A DNA stretch of 64,000 nucleotides from Xanthostigma xanthostigma (taxonomy: Eukaryota; Arthropoda; Insecta; Raphidioptera; Raphidiidae): positions 10,930,001 to 10,994,000 of the forward strand of contig OY754469.1 of the NCBI GenBank assembly GCA_963575645.1, given 5' to 3'. The notes under the pieces were generated by a model. That model saw only the letters and a list, made by a program, of their open reading frames with translations, was not told the DNA's origin and searched no databases. This document shows positions 35,515 through 45,870 of the stretch, piece after piece. Position numbers and translations under genes: made by a program. How positions within the stretch are numbered: position 1 is the stretch's first letter; each line of letters opens with the position of its first letter.

Positions 35515-35908
35515 ATACTTTTTAATCATCATTTTTTCTATATGAAACTATGGCGCGTTTGATTGGGAGTAAAACCGTGCGAATGGAGCTGCTCTGCAAC
35601 CCAACATAATCAATAACGTTGCAGATCTTAAGGCCGCTGAACACGAGGTTGGTTTTGCCGATACCTTGCAAAATTTCACTGCTAGTTTTCCAGCGCTGTT
35701 TTTCTTGATGGCTTTATGTGCTCGCTTCACACGATGCGTTTTTCAAGCTTGTTTTGTGGACACGCAGTGACTGAACACACTATGACCAGAGAGCAGAACG
35801 TGCCTGTTGTCTAAGCAAATACAGGTACCATGACGCCATGTTGGCTTGTGCAGGGCGCCCACGTGACAAGAAACTGTTTCCTGATTGGTCCATGCTCAAA
35901 ACAAGCTA
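35515..35908. other. Intergenic DNA, GC-moderate, no recognised feature
   Basis: No domain on either strand. The segment gttggcttgtgcagggcgcc is part of a GC-richer patch of unknown nature. Confidence 0.4.
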
Positions 35909-36332
35909 AAAATTGGTTGTCTGTAAAGTCGGTTTACGGACGATAGTTTTACGTGATAACGTATTCCGCTCGAATATCAAATTTAATAATACATAACCTA
36001 AATTTTAGTAGCTGTCAAACTATATTTTTACCGACTAATAATTTGATCAACCAAAGCAAAATACATATTTTTAAGCAATTATAAAAGACATTTAAAAGAA
36101 TGTATATATTATATTATATATTTGTTAACAAACCGTATAATTTATCTGGCCAATCTGTCAGATGTAGCTTACGCTGGAACAGCCGAAAAAAATGTTGAAC
36201 GCACACTACTCTCTGACGTCACGCGAGAAGAGAGAGACTATCGCTTATATCGCGCTCTCACTTGCGGAACGTTACTCTTTTTCGTGCGTGCAGCCGGTGT
36301 TTCATCAATTTATAAGACGTTATCACGTCAAA
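35909..36332 (+). mobile_element. MITE family M1, copy 6, with extra interior
   Basis: AATTGGTTGTCTGTAAAGTC to GACGTTATCACGTCAAAAAT. About 170 bp (36010-36185) are not present in shorter copies. It shares cctaaattttagtagctgtc with copy 4 and ctctgacgtcacgcgagaag with copy 5, so it may be a longer ancestral form. Confidence 0.75.
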
Positions 36333-36889
36333 AATAAAATAAGTGCAGCGGCCTTTAAACATAATTATATTCTTGCAGTCAAGTGTTGAGAAAAAAAATG
36401 AGGGATGTCATAATTATATAAAAAAAATCTATATTTACAATGTACTTTGTACATCCCTGTTTTATTAGGTAATATCTAGTGACGTGCAGTGCGGTTGGTT
36501 ATGATTTAAAGTTTCCTTAGCGCAATGGAGATGAGTTTTTTGTTAGGTGTGTTTACGGTGCTCCGCGCTGTTCGCCTGAAATGAGCGTCTTTCTTCTACC
36601 TCTTTGTACAGCCAGTATCAAGTACTGTACGGTGTAGGCGCCTACGTAAATTCGTAGGTAACGCGAATTCCCGTCTACATGCTATACACAATGCACAGAC
36701 ACACACATAGCCTGAGTACAGATTCATACGTCATACTATACGAATGAAAAGAAATTATTGAATCTTTTAACAGTAATTTATTAATGTTACGCCGTCAAGT
36801 TTATGTTCATTTTTACAAAAAATATCCTAAAAATACAAACTATTGAAAAATACAACCCTTATGCTAAAGTCGAGTTAGTACAAAAAACT
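36333..36889. other. Intergenic DNA, no recognised feature
   Basis: No gene, repeat end or RNA recognised. Confidence 0.4.
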
Positions 36890-37542
36890 ATTGTCTGTAG
36901 GTACGAACATTGCCGGCCCACTTTTTTCTTAATTCTTCTAAATGTTTTTTTGATTTTGTTGAACGACAGAGTGGATAGCAACCAGCGTTGCCTTTTTTGT
37001 CAAGTCGGGATTTTGAAACTCTTTGAGTGAAAACGCAGCGGGATTCTTTCGTCTCAAGCGGAACATAGTAAAAAAACGTATATAATCAGAAGTTTTCAAA
37101 TATTTATCTTTTTATTTGAATTAAAATTACGTTTACGTGACAATAGATAGCAAAAATAGCCATAGAAAATGTATTTTAATAAAAATGTAATATTTTAAAT
37201 CAGGTTTACACTATCGTTAAATAGTTGAGTTTTATTCGTTTTCAGAATAAAAAAAAAGCAGAAATCAAAATCAAAAAAGTTTTATTCATTAGAAAATTAT
37301 GGCGTTTCAAACAATAGTCTGTGGAGTGAGTGTTACAAATTGCAAATTACAATAAGAAAATAATTATTTATAAGAAAAGCGGGACTGAGCCTGTCCCGCG
37401 CGAGACATTTAATTTTGATTTAAAAATCGGGACGTCTGGCAACGCTGATAGTAGCTCACTTTTTCGTGTCAGATTAGACACTTGCGCAGAAATATGGTTC
37501 ATATCAATGTGCAAAACGCACCCGACACTTGCAATTAATCAT
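36890..37542 (-). pseudogene. Siah-type RING ligase pseudogene, split by a hAT MITE
   Basis: Read from 37542 downward, the DNA aligns with the start of the neighbouring Siah-type gene: ATG, then tgcaagtgtcgggtgcgttt (gene: tatacgtgtccggtatgttt), then gaaccatatttctgcgc (gene: gaaccgtattgctgcga). It has in-frame stops, an 11-base-scale deletion and a frameshift. The alignment breaks at 37456 and resumes at 36974 with ccactctgtcgttcaacaaa, encoding PLCRSTKS, on the other side of a 465-bp hAT MITE. The match fades near 36890. A dead tandem duplicate of 37633-38322 in the same orientation. Confidence 0.75.
36983..37447. mobile_element. hAT-type MITE inside the Siah pseudogene
   Basis: Ends CAGCGTTGCC and GGCAACGCTG are exact complements; inner segments cgggattttgaaac and ttaaaaatcggga also pair. 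Flanking octamers ATAGCAAC (36975-36982) and ATAGTAGC (37448-37455) match at 6 of 8, as expected for an aged 8-bp duplication. No coding. Confidence 0.75.
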
Positions 37543-37600
37543 TTAATAAAAAAAAAAACATTGTTCGCTGTAATGTAATATTAAATAATATATTTAAAAT

Positions 37601-37606
37601 TTTATT
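37601..37606 (-). terminator. Candidate poly(A) signal AATAAA of the Siah-type gene
   Basis: AATAAA on the minus strand, 27 bases beyond the stop codon, in an AT-rich 3' flank. Confidence 0.45.
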
Positions 37607-37632
37607 AAATTTATGCTACCTGGTGGTGCACT

Positions 37633-38322
37633 TTATAAATCATAAAAAGGATCGCCAGGGAACAGAGCTGCCAGTCTGTAATAACATTTCGAGTATCCGC
37701 GAGACCGTTTTGAAATCGCGAATTTGATCTTTCTATCCCCCCGCATTTTCAGTTTAAGGACGAAACAGTTCTCCTTGATCGAAACTTTATCAGATTCATC
37801 AGGCTCTGCTATTTCTATTTTCGTTTTCTTAATGAAATTTTCATTATTCAAGCAACGAAATGTCCAAATGCAGAAATTGTAACGATAACGTATTGTCGCG
37901 TACAACAAATAACGCCGACTCGCATAGAAAAAAACATTCGCATATTTTATAGGAATATTTTTCTTGATAAACAATTCAGAATGCTTTTGGTTCACGTGGT
38001 CAGCCAGCGTGGACTCGTCTCTCCAGACGCACCCCGGCAAAACACAAACTTTAAGATTTTTACCACACACGTGGAGATGGCTTAACATTTCGTTCAGGCT
38101 ACCTATTTCGGTACAATTTTCATCACTATTTAAACACGGAACGTTCGACGTGTGTTCCAATTCAAATATTAGCTGATCGTTCCTTTTTCTTGATTTAGTT
38201 GAACGACAGAGTGGACAGCTAGTCATGTTTTCGTGGCAGCTCAAACACACATTGTGTTCATTTTCGCAGCAATACGGTTCAATTAAATACGAAAAACATA
38301 CCGGACACGTATAATTTTCCAT
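37633..38322 (-). CDS. Siah/sina-type RING E3 ubiquitin ligase
   Basis: A 229-aa intronless gene. Residues 6-39 form a C3HC4 RING (C6, C9, C19, H23, C26, C29, C36, C39; CPVC...H..C..C...CPLC), which recruits an E2 enzyme. Residues 63-114 form the Siah double zinc finger (C63, C70, H82, C86; C93, C98, H109, H114, with PGCVWRDESTLADH). The C-terminal half (about 115-229) fits a short substrate-binding domain but is diverged; Siah proteins are usually about 280 aa, so this is a compact member. It would tag partner proteins with ubiquitin in the cytoplasm or nucleus. ATG 38322 starts just before the RING, as in relatives of this group. A TTTATT (37601-37606; AATAAA on the coding strand) lies 27 bp past the stop. 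A dead paralogue lies 90 bp downstream. Confidence 0.87.
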   Translation of the reverse strand: MENYTCPVCFSYLIEPYCCENEHNVCLSCHENMTSCPLCRSTKSRKRNDQLIFELEHTSNVPCLNSDENCTEIGSLNEMLSHLHVCGKNLKVCVLPGCVWRDESTLADHVNQKHSELFIKKNIPIKYANVFFYASRRYLLYATIRYRYNFCIWTFRCLNNENFIKKTKIEIAEPDESDKVSIKENCFVLKLKMRGDRKIKFAISKRSRGYSKCYYRLAALFPGDPFYDL

Positions 38323-38581
38323 TTTTTTGTCAACTGTGTTTTCAAATCACTTTCCACTTACTTCGATAAAAAAGCTTAAATGTTGAATTCTTCCGCACAA
38401 GTCAATTATTTTCAGACTGGTTGTCCTCACTAGAGCACTTTGTAACGTTACTGCTAGTTTGCTAGCAACTGAAGAAATAATTACAATAAACTTCTGGAAA
38501 ATATAATGACCATTGTCCTTTTATAATGTGACTTTTTACCTGCTCCAGGTATGAATCAAATATTTAAATACAGCTTGCTAT

Positions 38582-38803
38582 TACTGCCCTAAAAAGGCAA
38601 AGGGCAGTAAGTGACATTTGTTGAAAAATGAGTTCATACTGAAGACCTAAGTGCTGCAGCAATAATTTTATTGTCTTTAAAAAATGTTTCCCCCATGTTT
38701 TGGTTTCCATAATCTAAAATTCTGGACGGTCAAGACATTTTTACTAAATCTTTATTTACTCAAATTCATAAGTTGGTCACTTACTGCCTTTTACCTTTTT
38801 ACG
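38582..38803 (+). mobile_element. MITE family M2, copy 1 (right end worn)
   Basis: It starts TACTGCCCTAAAAAGGCAAA-GGGCAGTAAGTGAC; the other end gives gtcacttactgccttttacc then tttttacg. The same element lies inverted at 60524-60764. The inner text (aacatgggggaaacattttt on the complement) is shared. Confidence 0.78.
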
Positions 38804-39197
38804 TGTTTCTTAAAATGTAATTCACAGATACCTGAAAGCTTACGACTATATCCCAGGGGTGTCACTAGATCTACTGATAAATTTAATTATGAATAAAATA
38901 AAAACGATCAGCTATTAACTCGTCTTGTTTGCCTGTCAAGTATATAACATTATAATATATTACCTATGTTCACCAATCAGATACCTACATCAGAAAGAAT
39001 TATAGATTATAGCTAAGGTTGTAACCGCATCACAATGTTATTAGTAAAATCAAAGTAAAGGGAGAAAGGTTATGGATTATAGATGCTCAATAACTCAATA
39101 CATTCGCGTTTATTATATGTACCTACTAAGATAACATTTAACTGAAACTCATTTAAATATTCTTTAAAATTTTAATTAAAATTTTGAGCAGCTACAA
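38804..39197. other. Intergenic DNA, no recognised feature
   Basis: Nothing supported. Confidence 0.4.
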
Positions 39198-39479
39198 CAG
39201 GCCTGGGCAAATGGCGGCCCGCGGGCCGGATCCGGCGCGCAGCGCAATTTTATCCGGCCCGCGAAGCATTTTAGAAAAATAGTAGCGGAAATAGAATGCA
39301 GGGACCTTTTTGTTTGCTCTCCACATGCGGAAATAGAATGTGAGGACCTTTTTTTTTGGCTCTCCAAATGCGGAGATAGAATTTTTTGGCCCGTGGTGAA
39401 ATTTTCGTCAGCCATCCGGCCCGCGGTCAAATTTTCATCAGCTATGTGGCCCGCCGATCAAAATATTTACCCGCCCCTG
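39198..39479. mobile_element. hAT MITE, CAGGGGTGGGCAAA-type
   Basis: It starts CAGGCCTGGGCAAATGGCGG and ends TTTACCCGCCCCTG. Flanking octamers AGCTACAA (39190-39197) and ATCTACAA (39480-39487) match at 7 of 8. The subterminal GGCCCGCGG/CCGGCCCGCG repeats are typical of this hAT group in animals. Three inner units of gcggaaatagaatg...gacctttttgttt-ggctctcca occur in tandem. Confidence 0.87.
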
Positions 39480-39487
39480 ATCTACAA

Positions 39488-39984
39488 TCTACACTCAGTC
39501 ACTCTTTTCATTGCCAAAACTTTAATATTTTTAAGAAATACGTCCAAAAATTACGAATTTGGATACAAATAGTTGAGAAATAATATTTCGTTAAAGAGAG
39601 ATATAAATATAAATTAATGAAACCGTACAAAATGGCCAAAAACAACCTGTAGCAATAAAGAACGCAAACTGATGCCTTTTGTTTGTACAGCTAAATAAAA
39701 ATATCTACTTACATTGGTGCCTTTTTCCGAGTAAGTAAAAAGAAAATCGAGAGGAAACTTGAGACTACGCTTCGTCGTTCAGTTATATAAAAGACTTATA
39801 ATACATACAAGCACAAACGGTTCCGCCGACACATCGTAGTTTACTTTGGAACTGTAGGTACAGGGTCATTCGCTACGACGGACGGTTACGAAATCCGAAT
39901 TGATAAGAGCTTTATTATTTTGATTTTAATAAATGATTTGATCAGTTAAAAAAGACGAAATTAGCTCATGATCAACACAAATTA
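39488..39984. other. Intergenic DNA, no recognised feature
   Basis: Nothing supported. Confidence 0.4.
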
Positions 39985-40280
39985 TATCTCATGTTTCGAT
40001 CTCAAGATCACTAATATCAATCATAGTTTTCTTTGTGGCTCCCTCTGTGTACAAACAAATGTACTTCTTAGTGATCTCTTCGAGCGAAACAATCGATATA
40101 ATTACGATCGATCATAAAAATATATCTCATGTTTAGCTCTCAAGATCACTAAGTAGTACATTTCTTTGTATACAAAGGGAGCCACAAAGAAAATTATGAT
40201 TGATATTAGTGATCTTGAGAGCGAAACATGAGATATAATTAAGATCGAGCTTTGCCCGCCTTCGGCGGGCTCGCTCGATC
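39985..40280. repeat. Foldback repeat plus GC-rich hairpin
   Basis: The arms atcactaatatcaatcatag-ttttctttgtggctccct and agggagccacaaagaaaatt-atgattgatattagtgat are inverted copies about 130 bp apart. Right after, 40243-40280 forms GATCGAGC...GCCCGCC-TTC-GGCGGGC...GCTCGATC, an unusually GC-rich stem in AT-rich DNA. No coding. Confidence 0.8.
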
Positions 40281-40992
40281 ATACAATTTATATACATAAA
40301 CAAAAACGTTCAACAAGCTAAATTTCTCAGTATTTTTAGCATACAAAAAAGTTTAAAATGCTGGATTTCTCGTAATTCGAAATCTCATAGCCATGTCGTG
40401 CTGTGAAGAAATATCGCGTATTTTGATACAATTTTTATGAAGAAAAGTATGTGATCTGTTTAAATATTTAAGCAGCAAGGCAAATTTTGTGAAGAATAAC
40501 GCTTAGTCACAGTAGTAACAATTAGTCTCTGCGACCACAATTTAAAATTTATCGAGACAATTTGAGTGAAAGCTTCGAGCGCCATATTATAGATATATAT
40601 TTCTGAGTCTGCACGTCGCACATCTGTCTGTATATTTTGTCGCATGAAACTTCACAGCCACACGCGCCGACAAAGGTGCTGTTGTCAGCTGAACAAAACA
40701 CAACTGAACTGATTACAAAACCAAGTTTTTGGTGTCCCTATTGTGCTAAGTTGCAGAAAACACTGTCAAAAAATTTGATTTGACAATGAGGAAACCGATA
40801 GTCCGATCTTGGACTATTAGCAGAAATTTTTAAGAAGAGACCGTATCTAGTGTGGCGATTGGGTTTATTACTACGAGCTGTGACATTATGTTAAACAGGA
40901 GGATCAGCGAGTCTTAACACTCATAATATACCATAACACTCAATATATACAAGATATTTTCACACGCTTTATATTAACTTCACTTGTAAGTT
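40281..40992. other. Intergenic DNA, no recognised feature
   Basis: Nothing supported apart from a 61-codon minus frame without domain. Confidence 0.4.
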
Positions 40993-41103
40993 TGTATGTA
41001 TGTATGTATGTATGTATGTATGTATGTATGTATGTATGTATGTATGTATGTGTGTGTGTATGTATGTATGTGTGTATGTATGTATGTGTGTATGTATGTT
41101 TGT
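40993..41103. repeat. (TGTA)n microsatellite
   Basis: About 25 TGTA units with TGTGTG interruptions in the second half. The long frames over it (MYVCMYVC / HTYIHTYI) are artefacts. Confidence 0.97.
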
Positions 41104-41179
41104 TTATAACTTTCATTTGGACTACAGCAAGTCGTTTATATACCGGTATAATATGCCAGTACAGTAAGTACCTACACTG

Positions 41180-41264
41180 GCAGCCGTGCGGTCTAAGGCA
41201 CGGGTCTTCGCTGACGTCAACTTTTGGCATCACGGGTCGTGGGTTCTAATCCCGTCCACGCCGA
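41180..41264 (+). repeat. tRNA-derived SINE head or tRNA pseudogene
   Basis: Box-A-like ggcagccgtgcggtctaagg and box-B-like gggttctaatccc are spaced as in a long-variable-arm tRNA (Leu/Ser class); the 3' end reads gtccacgcc. The 5' acceptor strand does not pair. It leads straight into the AT-rich foldback at 41318. Confidence 0.5.
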
Positions 41265-41317
41265 AAAAAAAATTGTTTATTTTTCGGCAAATTTTTGACA
41301 ATAAATCGAACTAAAAA

Positions 41318-41622
41318 GTGGAAAATAAATATAGTTTAAAAAAAAAACTAAAAAACAGGCTTTATATCAAACTAAAAAGTGAAAAATAAATATAGTTTAA
41401 AAAACACTAAAAAACACGCTTTATATCGAACTAAAAAGTAAAAAATATTTTTTTAAAATAAGCTTAAAAAGCGTGGGGCGCTCGATGTACGAAAATGTGA
41501 AACAAAGCGCCCCACGCTTTTTAAGCTTATTTTAAAAAAAATATTTTTTACTTTTTAGTTCGATATAAAGCGTGTTTTTTAGTTTTTTTAAACTATATTT
41601 ATTTTTCACTTTTTAGTACTCC
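41318..41622. repeat. Foldback family F1, copy 1 (AAGCGTGGGGCGCT centre)
   Basis: Left arm acacgctttatatcgaacta-aaaagtaaaaaatattttt and right arm complement meet around cgatgtacgaaaatgtgaaa. The inner ends are AAGCTTAAAAAGCGTGGGGC / GCCCCACGCTTTTTAAGCTT. The outer left part repeats the unit actaaaaagtg-aaaataaatatagttt in tandem. A second copy lies at 63735-64000. Confidence 0.88.
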
Positions 41623-41880
41623 CTATAATCCAAACTTTTAAAATTATTAACAGTTTAATTTAGAACCAGTTCACTTCCAAATAACTGTAGGCTGCGTTGG
41701 ATTTTTATATACTTACTAAGGAAATGGTAGTACGACTACGTTTATATTTCCTGCAACTTTACACCACTAGTGTTTAATGCATCATATCGCGACCGCTATA
41801 CAGACATGAAAATATTTTATAGAATTATTAATAAAAATCGCAGGATTGTGGACAAAAAGTTATTTATTTAATTTATTTAG

Positions 41881-41924
41881 TGTACGACGTTTCGTCTATA
41901 AATTTAGACTTTTTCAAGTACAAT
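41881..41924 (-). ncRNA. Hammerhead-like motif, P3, left arm
   Basis: Minus strand: GTAC, TTGAAAA, A, GTCTA-loop-TAGAC, GAAAC, GTC, GTAC. Same U3/A8 substitution as at 25826-25877. Confidence 0.45.
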
Positions 41925-41980
41925 TAATGTGAAAAGTCTAAATTTATAGACGAAACGTCGTACACTAAATAAATTAAATA

Positions 41981-42582
41981 CAGTGTAAACTCTTTATAAC
42001 GAAACTCAAGGGACCGAGCATTTTTTATCGTTATAGAGAGTTACCGTTATATGGAGTGAAAAAAGAAAAACAACCAAATTAACAATAATCTTCAATGTAC
42101 TGTATAATCTCTTTATAACGAATTTTAAGGGACCGAACATTTTTTTCGTTATATGGAGGGAAGAAAGAAAAATAACCAATTTTCACAAAATTAATTTATT
42201 CCAAACACATATACCTATAGTTTGTTAAATTTGCCTGACGTTTTTCGCTATGCCAATATTTGTTTTGTATTTTAAGTATCTTATGCATGCCTTGGGATGT
42301 GGTGGAATAATCTTCATTAAATAATAGGAATTTTTCGATAAGTTTGGCGTCATCAAGTGCTTGTTGAATAGATGGTGATGGTTCAGAATGGTCCTCTTTA
42401 TGTCTGTAAACATTTGCTGACGCCTAAATATGAACATATTTCTTCGTAATAGAGAATGGCTGTTGCGTTATAAAGAGGGTATTAATGTATAGGTTTTAAG
42501 GTAAACCAACCAAATCGTAAAAATTTCGACGTTATAGGGAGTTTTTCGTTATAACGAAGGACGTTATAAAGAGTTTACACTG
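41981..42582 (-). mobile_element. pogo/Tigger-like element nested in P3
   Basis: Ends CAGTGTAAACTCTTTATAACG and its complement CGTTATAAAGAGTTTACACTG, flanked by TA. Internal diverged repeats of the terminal sequence (tctctttataacgaatttta) occur near 42107. It carries a C-terminal transposase fragment on the minus strand. Confidence 0.82.
42196..42432 (-). pseudogene. pogo-type transposase C-terminal fragment
   Basis: Minus frame: ASANVYRHKEDHSEPSPSIQ then QALDDAKLIEKFLLFNEDYS, SQGMHKILKIQNKYWH, ending at TAA 42196-42198. The acidic lead-in followed by ALDDAKLIEKFLL fits the tail of pogo/Jerky-type transposases. The DDE core and the CENP-B DNA-binding part are deleted. Confidence 0.6.
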
Positions 42583-42666
42583 TAAATAACTTTTTGTCCA
42601 CAATTCTGCGATTTTTATTAATAATTATCTCAATGGACACGATATCTAATATATATTTTACAGAAT

Positions 42667-45513
42667 AGTGTTCAAAAAAGATATTTGTACAATAATCACT
42701 AAAAAGAAGGGTATTCTGATTTTAATAGTTAATTTGTTTACAATTAGGAAAAATAAACTTTTTTAAAAGCAAGTAAGATAGTTTACAAAAGTTGTGCGAA
42801 AGGACGTAGAGAGCGACTTGGTTTCGAACAGGCGACCGACTTTGTGCGATCGATGAGATTGCGAACAGGCCCGAATACCGCTGTACACACTATGTGTTCA
42901 CTAAGGGGGTAGATCAGCTACGTGGTTTCAGTTCATTTTGAACTGTTGCCCACTTCACTAGTATCTATCCAATGCACATGCGGAACGCCGCTAACTTCTG
43001 CTACTACATTCTCGCGTGATCGGGTTTGTACCAAGTGTTCCAGGTTCGAACATCGTCGATACACAAAGTCAAAGTGAATCAATAATTGAAATAAAATAAA
43101 TTACACTAGTAAAATACTTTTTTTTAATTTTTTTGTACGAGTTTTTATTCAAGTGGTGTTGTTTTGATTTTTTAGTTAATAAAACGTAAAAAATAAATGT
43201 AATATAACGGTAATATTTTCAAATAAGTTATTGTGAATATATGTATATAATCTATTCTAGATAAATTTAAATATTTTGTTGCAAAATATAGAGATTTGAC
43301 AAATTTTCATTTTATGTGCGCCATTTTCGAAAATCGTAATAATTAAATACTTTTTTCTGACGATGTAGGTATTAGAAACTATTAAATAACTACATTTTAA
43401 TTGATTAACATTTACTTTACAATATTTTTTTTAGTAAATAAAAATGTAGTGCTATTAAATGTAACATTCTATAATAGATAATAAATTATGTAATATTATA
43501 TAACACAGTTTACGTATACGAAATACCTGCATAGACTGATGGAAATAGATATATCACGTGACATTAATGAGTTAAATTTGATTTTAAATCAATATAAAGA
43601 TCGACAAAAGTTTCAACGTGTTTTAAGTAGGTAACCAAAGAAATCACTTGGGAATACACTAATCGCGGTGTTACGATATTAATCGACTAATTAAAAAACT
43701 CATTACTTTCAACTTTCCAAGAATTGTTAAAAATTTGTGTCGATATCAAATATTTATACACGGTGTCACTAAATCATTCTTAATTTGAAACAAAGTGCAT
43801 CTGAGTGTAAAAAAGTAATTCGAGTGATAATTAAATCATTATAATTAAATACAGACTCTCGAAAAGGTAAAAATAAAATTAAATTATCTAATCGTCATTT
43901 ATATATGCCGACGTTTCGTAAAATATATTTGCGCGAAATCGTCGGTATAGCATTAAATATTCGTTTTTGGTCTCTGATCACAAATATCATCTTTAAATAT
44001 GAATTTATTTTAATACTAAACACATTACTCTACAACACAATATTATGTACAGAACTGTCGGTATTTTCAAATCGAATAATTGATCATTTAATTTGTTCTT
44101 TAGATAAAGTAATTGGTTACATCTGCAGTCATGTAATTCAGTAGGAAAATCTAGTAGTTACAGAGAAAATTAAACGTATTGAATATTGATAACAGAGTCT
44201 AGAAGAAACACTAATTAATAGAGTATCTATACCTGTGTTATGTTGTGTTCCAATACGCAGTTTAATACATTGCTGTCACTTTCAGTATAATTGGCAAGCG
44301 AGGGATTATAATGAGATGCTGGTATTTAATTTTAAAATTAATTTACTGGATCTAGTGAAAATATATTATTATAGTAGCTAGTTTATAAGAAAGTCTTTAT
44401 AATAATACGAAATTCCCACAATTTGTAATTGAAACATCATTAAATTTATAGATTTGAATGAAATGCTGTTAATGATTCATATTAATTTAACTTAAAAATA
44501 TATTAAAAGTTTTGATGACATTGCAAAATATTAGAAAGAAATAGAAAAGCCGACGGAAATGTTTAAAATTCTAAGCCGTATATACAAATTTTAACTTGAA
44601 TCATTCAGGTGGATTATTTTATTCCTGAATAGATACAAAATACAAAGGTTTTGTTATAGATAAAAATACGCTTTTGTGCTGTATTCACAGTCGCCATTTT
44701 GAATAATTTTGAAATGAAAAATTAACCTGCAAATCTTTTCAGGTTGTATATCTATATACTTGACTCGAAATATAATTTTTTGAGCAAAACGATCAAGCGG
44801 AGAAGTATATTATTTAAGCTGATGGTTACATTATAACCAAAAAACAATTTCAATAGTTGGTCAAGGAGGGTCAAATAGTGAAGTTTTTCGACACATCCGT
44901 GACATCACACCGAGCTAGTCTAGCAGAAATTGGGAGAAGGGGTGCCACAAAAAATGTTTATGCGCCAAAAAACCTACTAACATCATAGTTAAAATGTTTT
45001 CTAAGATTAAAAATGTATTAAAGATTCAGAACTGTAATAAAGTTTGTAAAGTCTTAACTTACCTTTCTAATTTTAATGAAAGTGGATTAACATAGGCTTT
45101 AATGTTTCTTGTTAATAATAATAATTACTCCAAACTACTTCCCTCTTTCTCTAAAACGTAGAATTACTTTTTTAAAGGTCAGTAAAATAATTTACAAGAG
45201 TATTGTAGTACTGAAATCGATTTTTCTTTATCGTAATATCTCGAAAAGTATACAGAATGTTTTCTATGTAATGTCGAAAACTTCAAAGGGTGATACTTTA
45301 GGTCAATTCAGGAAAAAATGCGTGCAAACATACATTTTTATAAACGCATTGTTCCAGAGATACAGAGTGTTGAAATTGTAAATGTTTCACAAGTGAGTTC
45401 AATTTATTTAAAACGTTGATAGATTGTTAGGCTGTTCATAAAAAATAGGAGAAAAAATAACATGTGAAATAAATTCTATTTTATTCAATAATAAAAGTAC
45501 AAAAATTAAGAAC
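42667..45513. other. Long intergenic stretch, no recognised feature
   Basis: Very AT-rich. Two open frames (43905-44144, 45109-45381) show no domain and look like chance frames. No TIR pairs or tRNA seen. Confidence 0.45.
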
Positions 45514-45616
45514 TCTTTTTCCTTTTCAAATCTTTGATTAACGTCTGATTAGAACTCTTCAATAAATAAAATTATCGACCAATTTTTCAGACAATATATT
45601 AACAAAATATAATTAA

Positions 45617-45660
45617 TACATTAACGTTTCGATCCCGATTTGGATCTTCTTCAGAACGGA
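45617..45660 (-). ncRNA. Hammerhead-like motif, P1, left arm
   Basis: Identical to the plus-strand motif at 45755-45794, on the minus strand. Confidence 0.5.
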
Positions 45661-45754
45661 TCTAAAAATATAAAAAAATAATTAATATGTACTTATTTAG
45701 TTTCTATTTATTTTTAACGAAATTCGTGAAAGATTTTTTTAATATTTTTGGATC

Positions 45755-45794
45755 CGTTCTGAAGAAGATCCAAATCGGGATCGAAACGTTAATG
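45755..45794 (+). ncRNA. Hammerhead-ribozyme-like motif, P1, right arm
   Basis: Stem I CGTT (45755-45758) with AATG (45791-45794); core CTGAAGA (45759-45765), extra A; stem II GATCC (45767-45771) with GGATC (45778-45782); GAAAC (45783-45787); GTT with expected cleavage after T45790. The core keeps every conserved base. Helix III is only the self-complementary ACGU, so cleavage would need a dimer. An extra base after A9 is known in at least one viroid hammerhead. Confidence 0.55.
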
Positions 45795-45870
45795 TATTAA
45801 TTATATTTTGTTAATATATTGTCTGAAAAATTGGTCGATAATTTTATTTATTGAAGTCTTTTTCCTTTTC

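Larger units (their letters stand above)
41826..42652. mobile_element. Palindromic P3 insertion with two hammerhead-like cores, hosting a pogo element
   Basis: Flanks ATATTTTATAGAAT (41812-41825) and ATATTTTACAGAAT (42653-42666) match at 13 of 14. Two divergent copies of the P3 motif lie back to back: minus 41881-41924 (TTGAAAA core, stem GTAC/GTAC, GAAACGTC) and plus 41929-41965 (the 5' part of the core worn). The distal tail gcaggattgtggacaaaaag is found at both ends. A 602-bp pogo-like element split the right tail. Confidence 0.78.
45528..45856. mobile_element. Palindromic insertion with two hammerhead-like cores (family P1)
   Basis: A perfect 14-bp repeat TCTTTTTCCTTTTC flanks it (45514-45527, 45857-45870). 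It starts AAATCTTTGATTAACGTCT, as does the copy at 929. Two arms (ttcaataaataaaattatcg with its complement) point outward around a 67-bp AT-rich centre; each carries the same core. No coding. Confidence 0.85.

Noticed and set aside
40940..41249. Long overlapping frames (IHTYIHTYI / MYVCMYVC)
   Set aside because: They are translations of the TGTA microsatellite, not proteins.
43905..45381. 79-aa and 90-aa plus frames as genes
   Set aside because: AT-rich composition, no domain or splice signals, no homologous phrase recognised.
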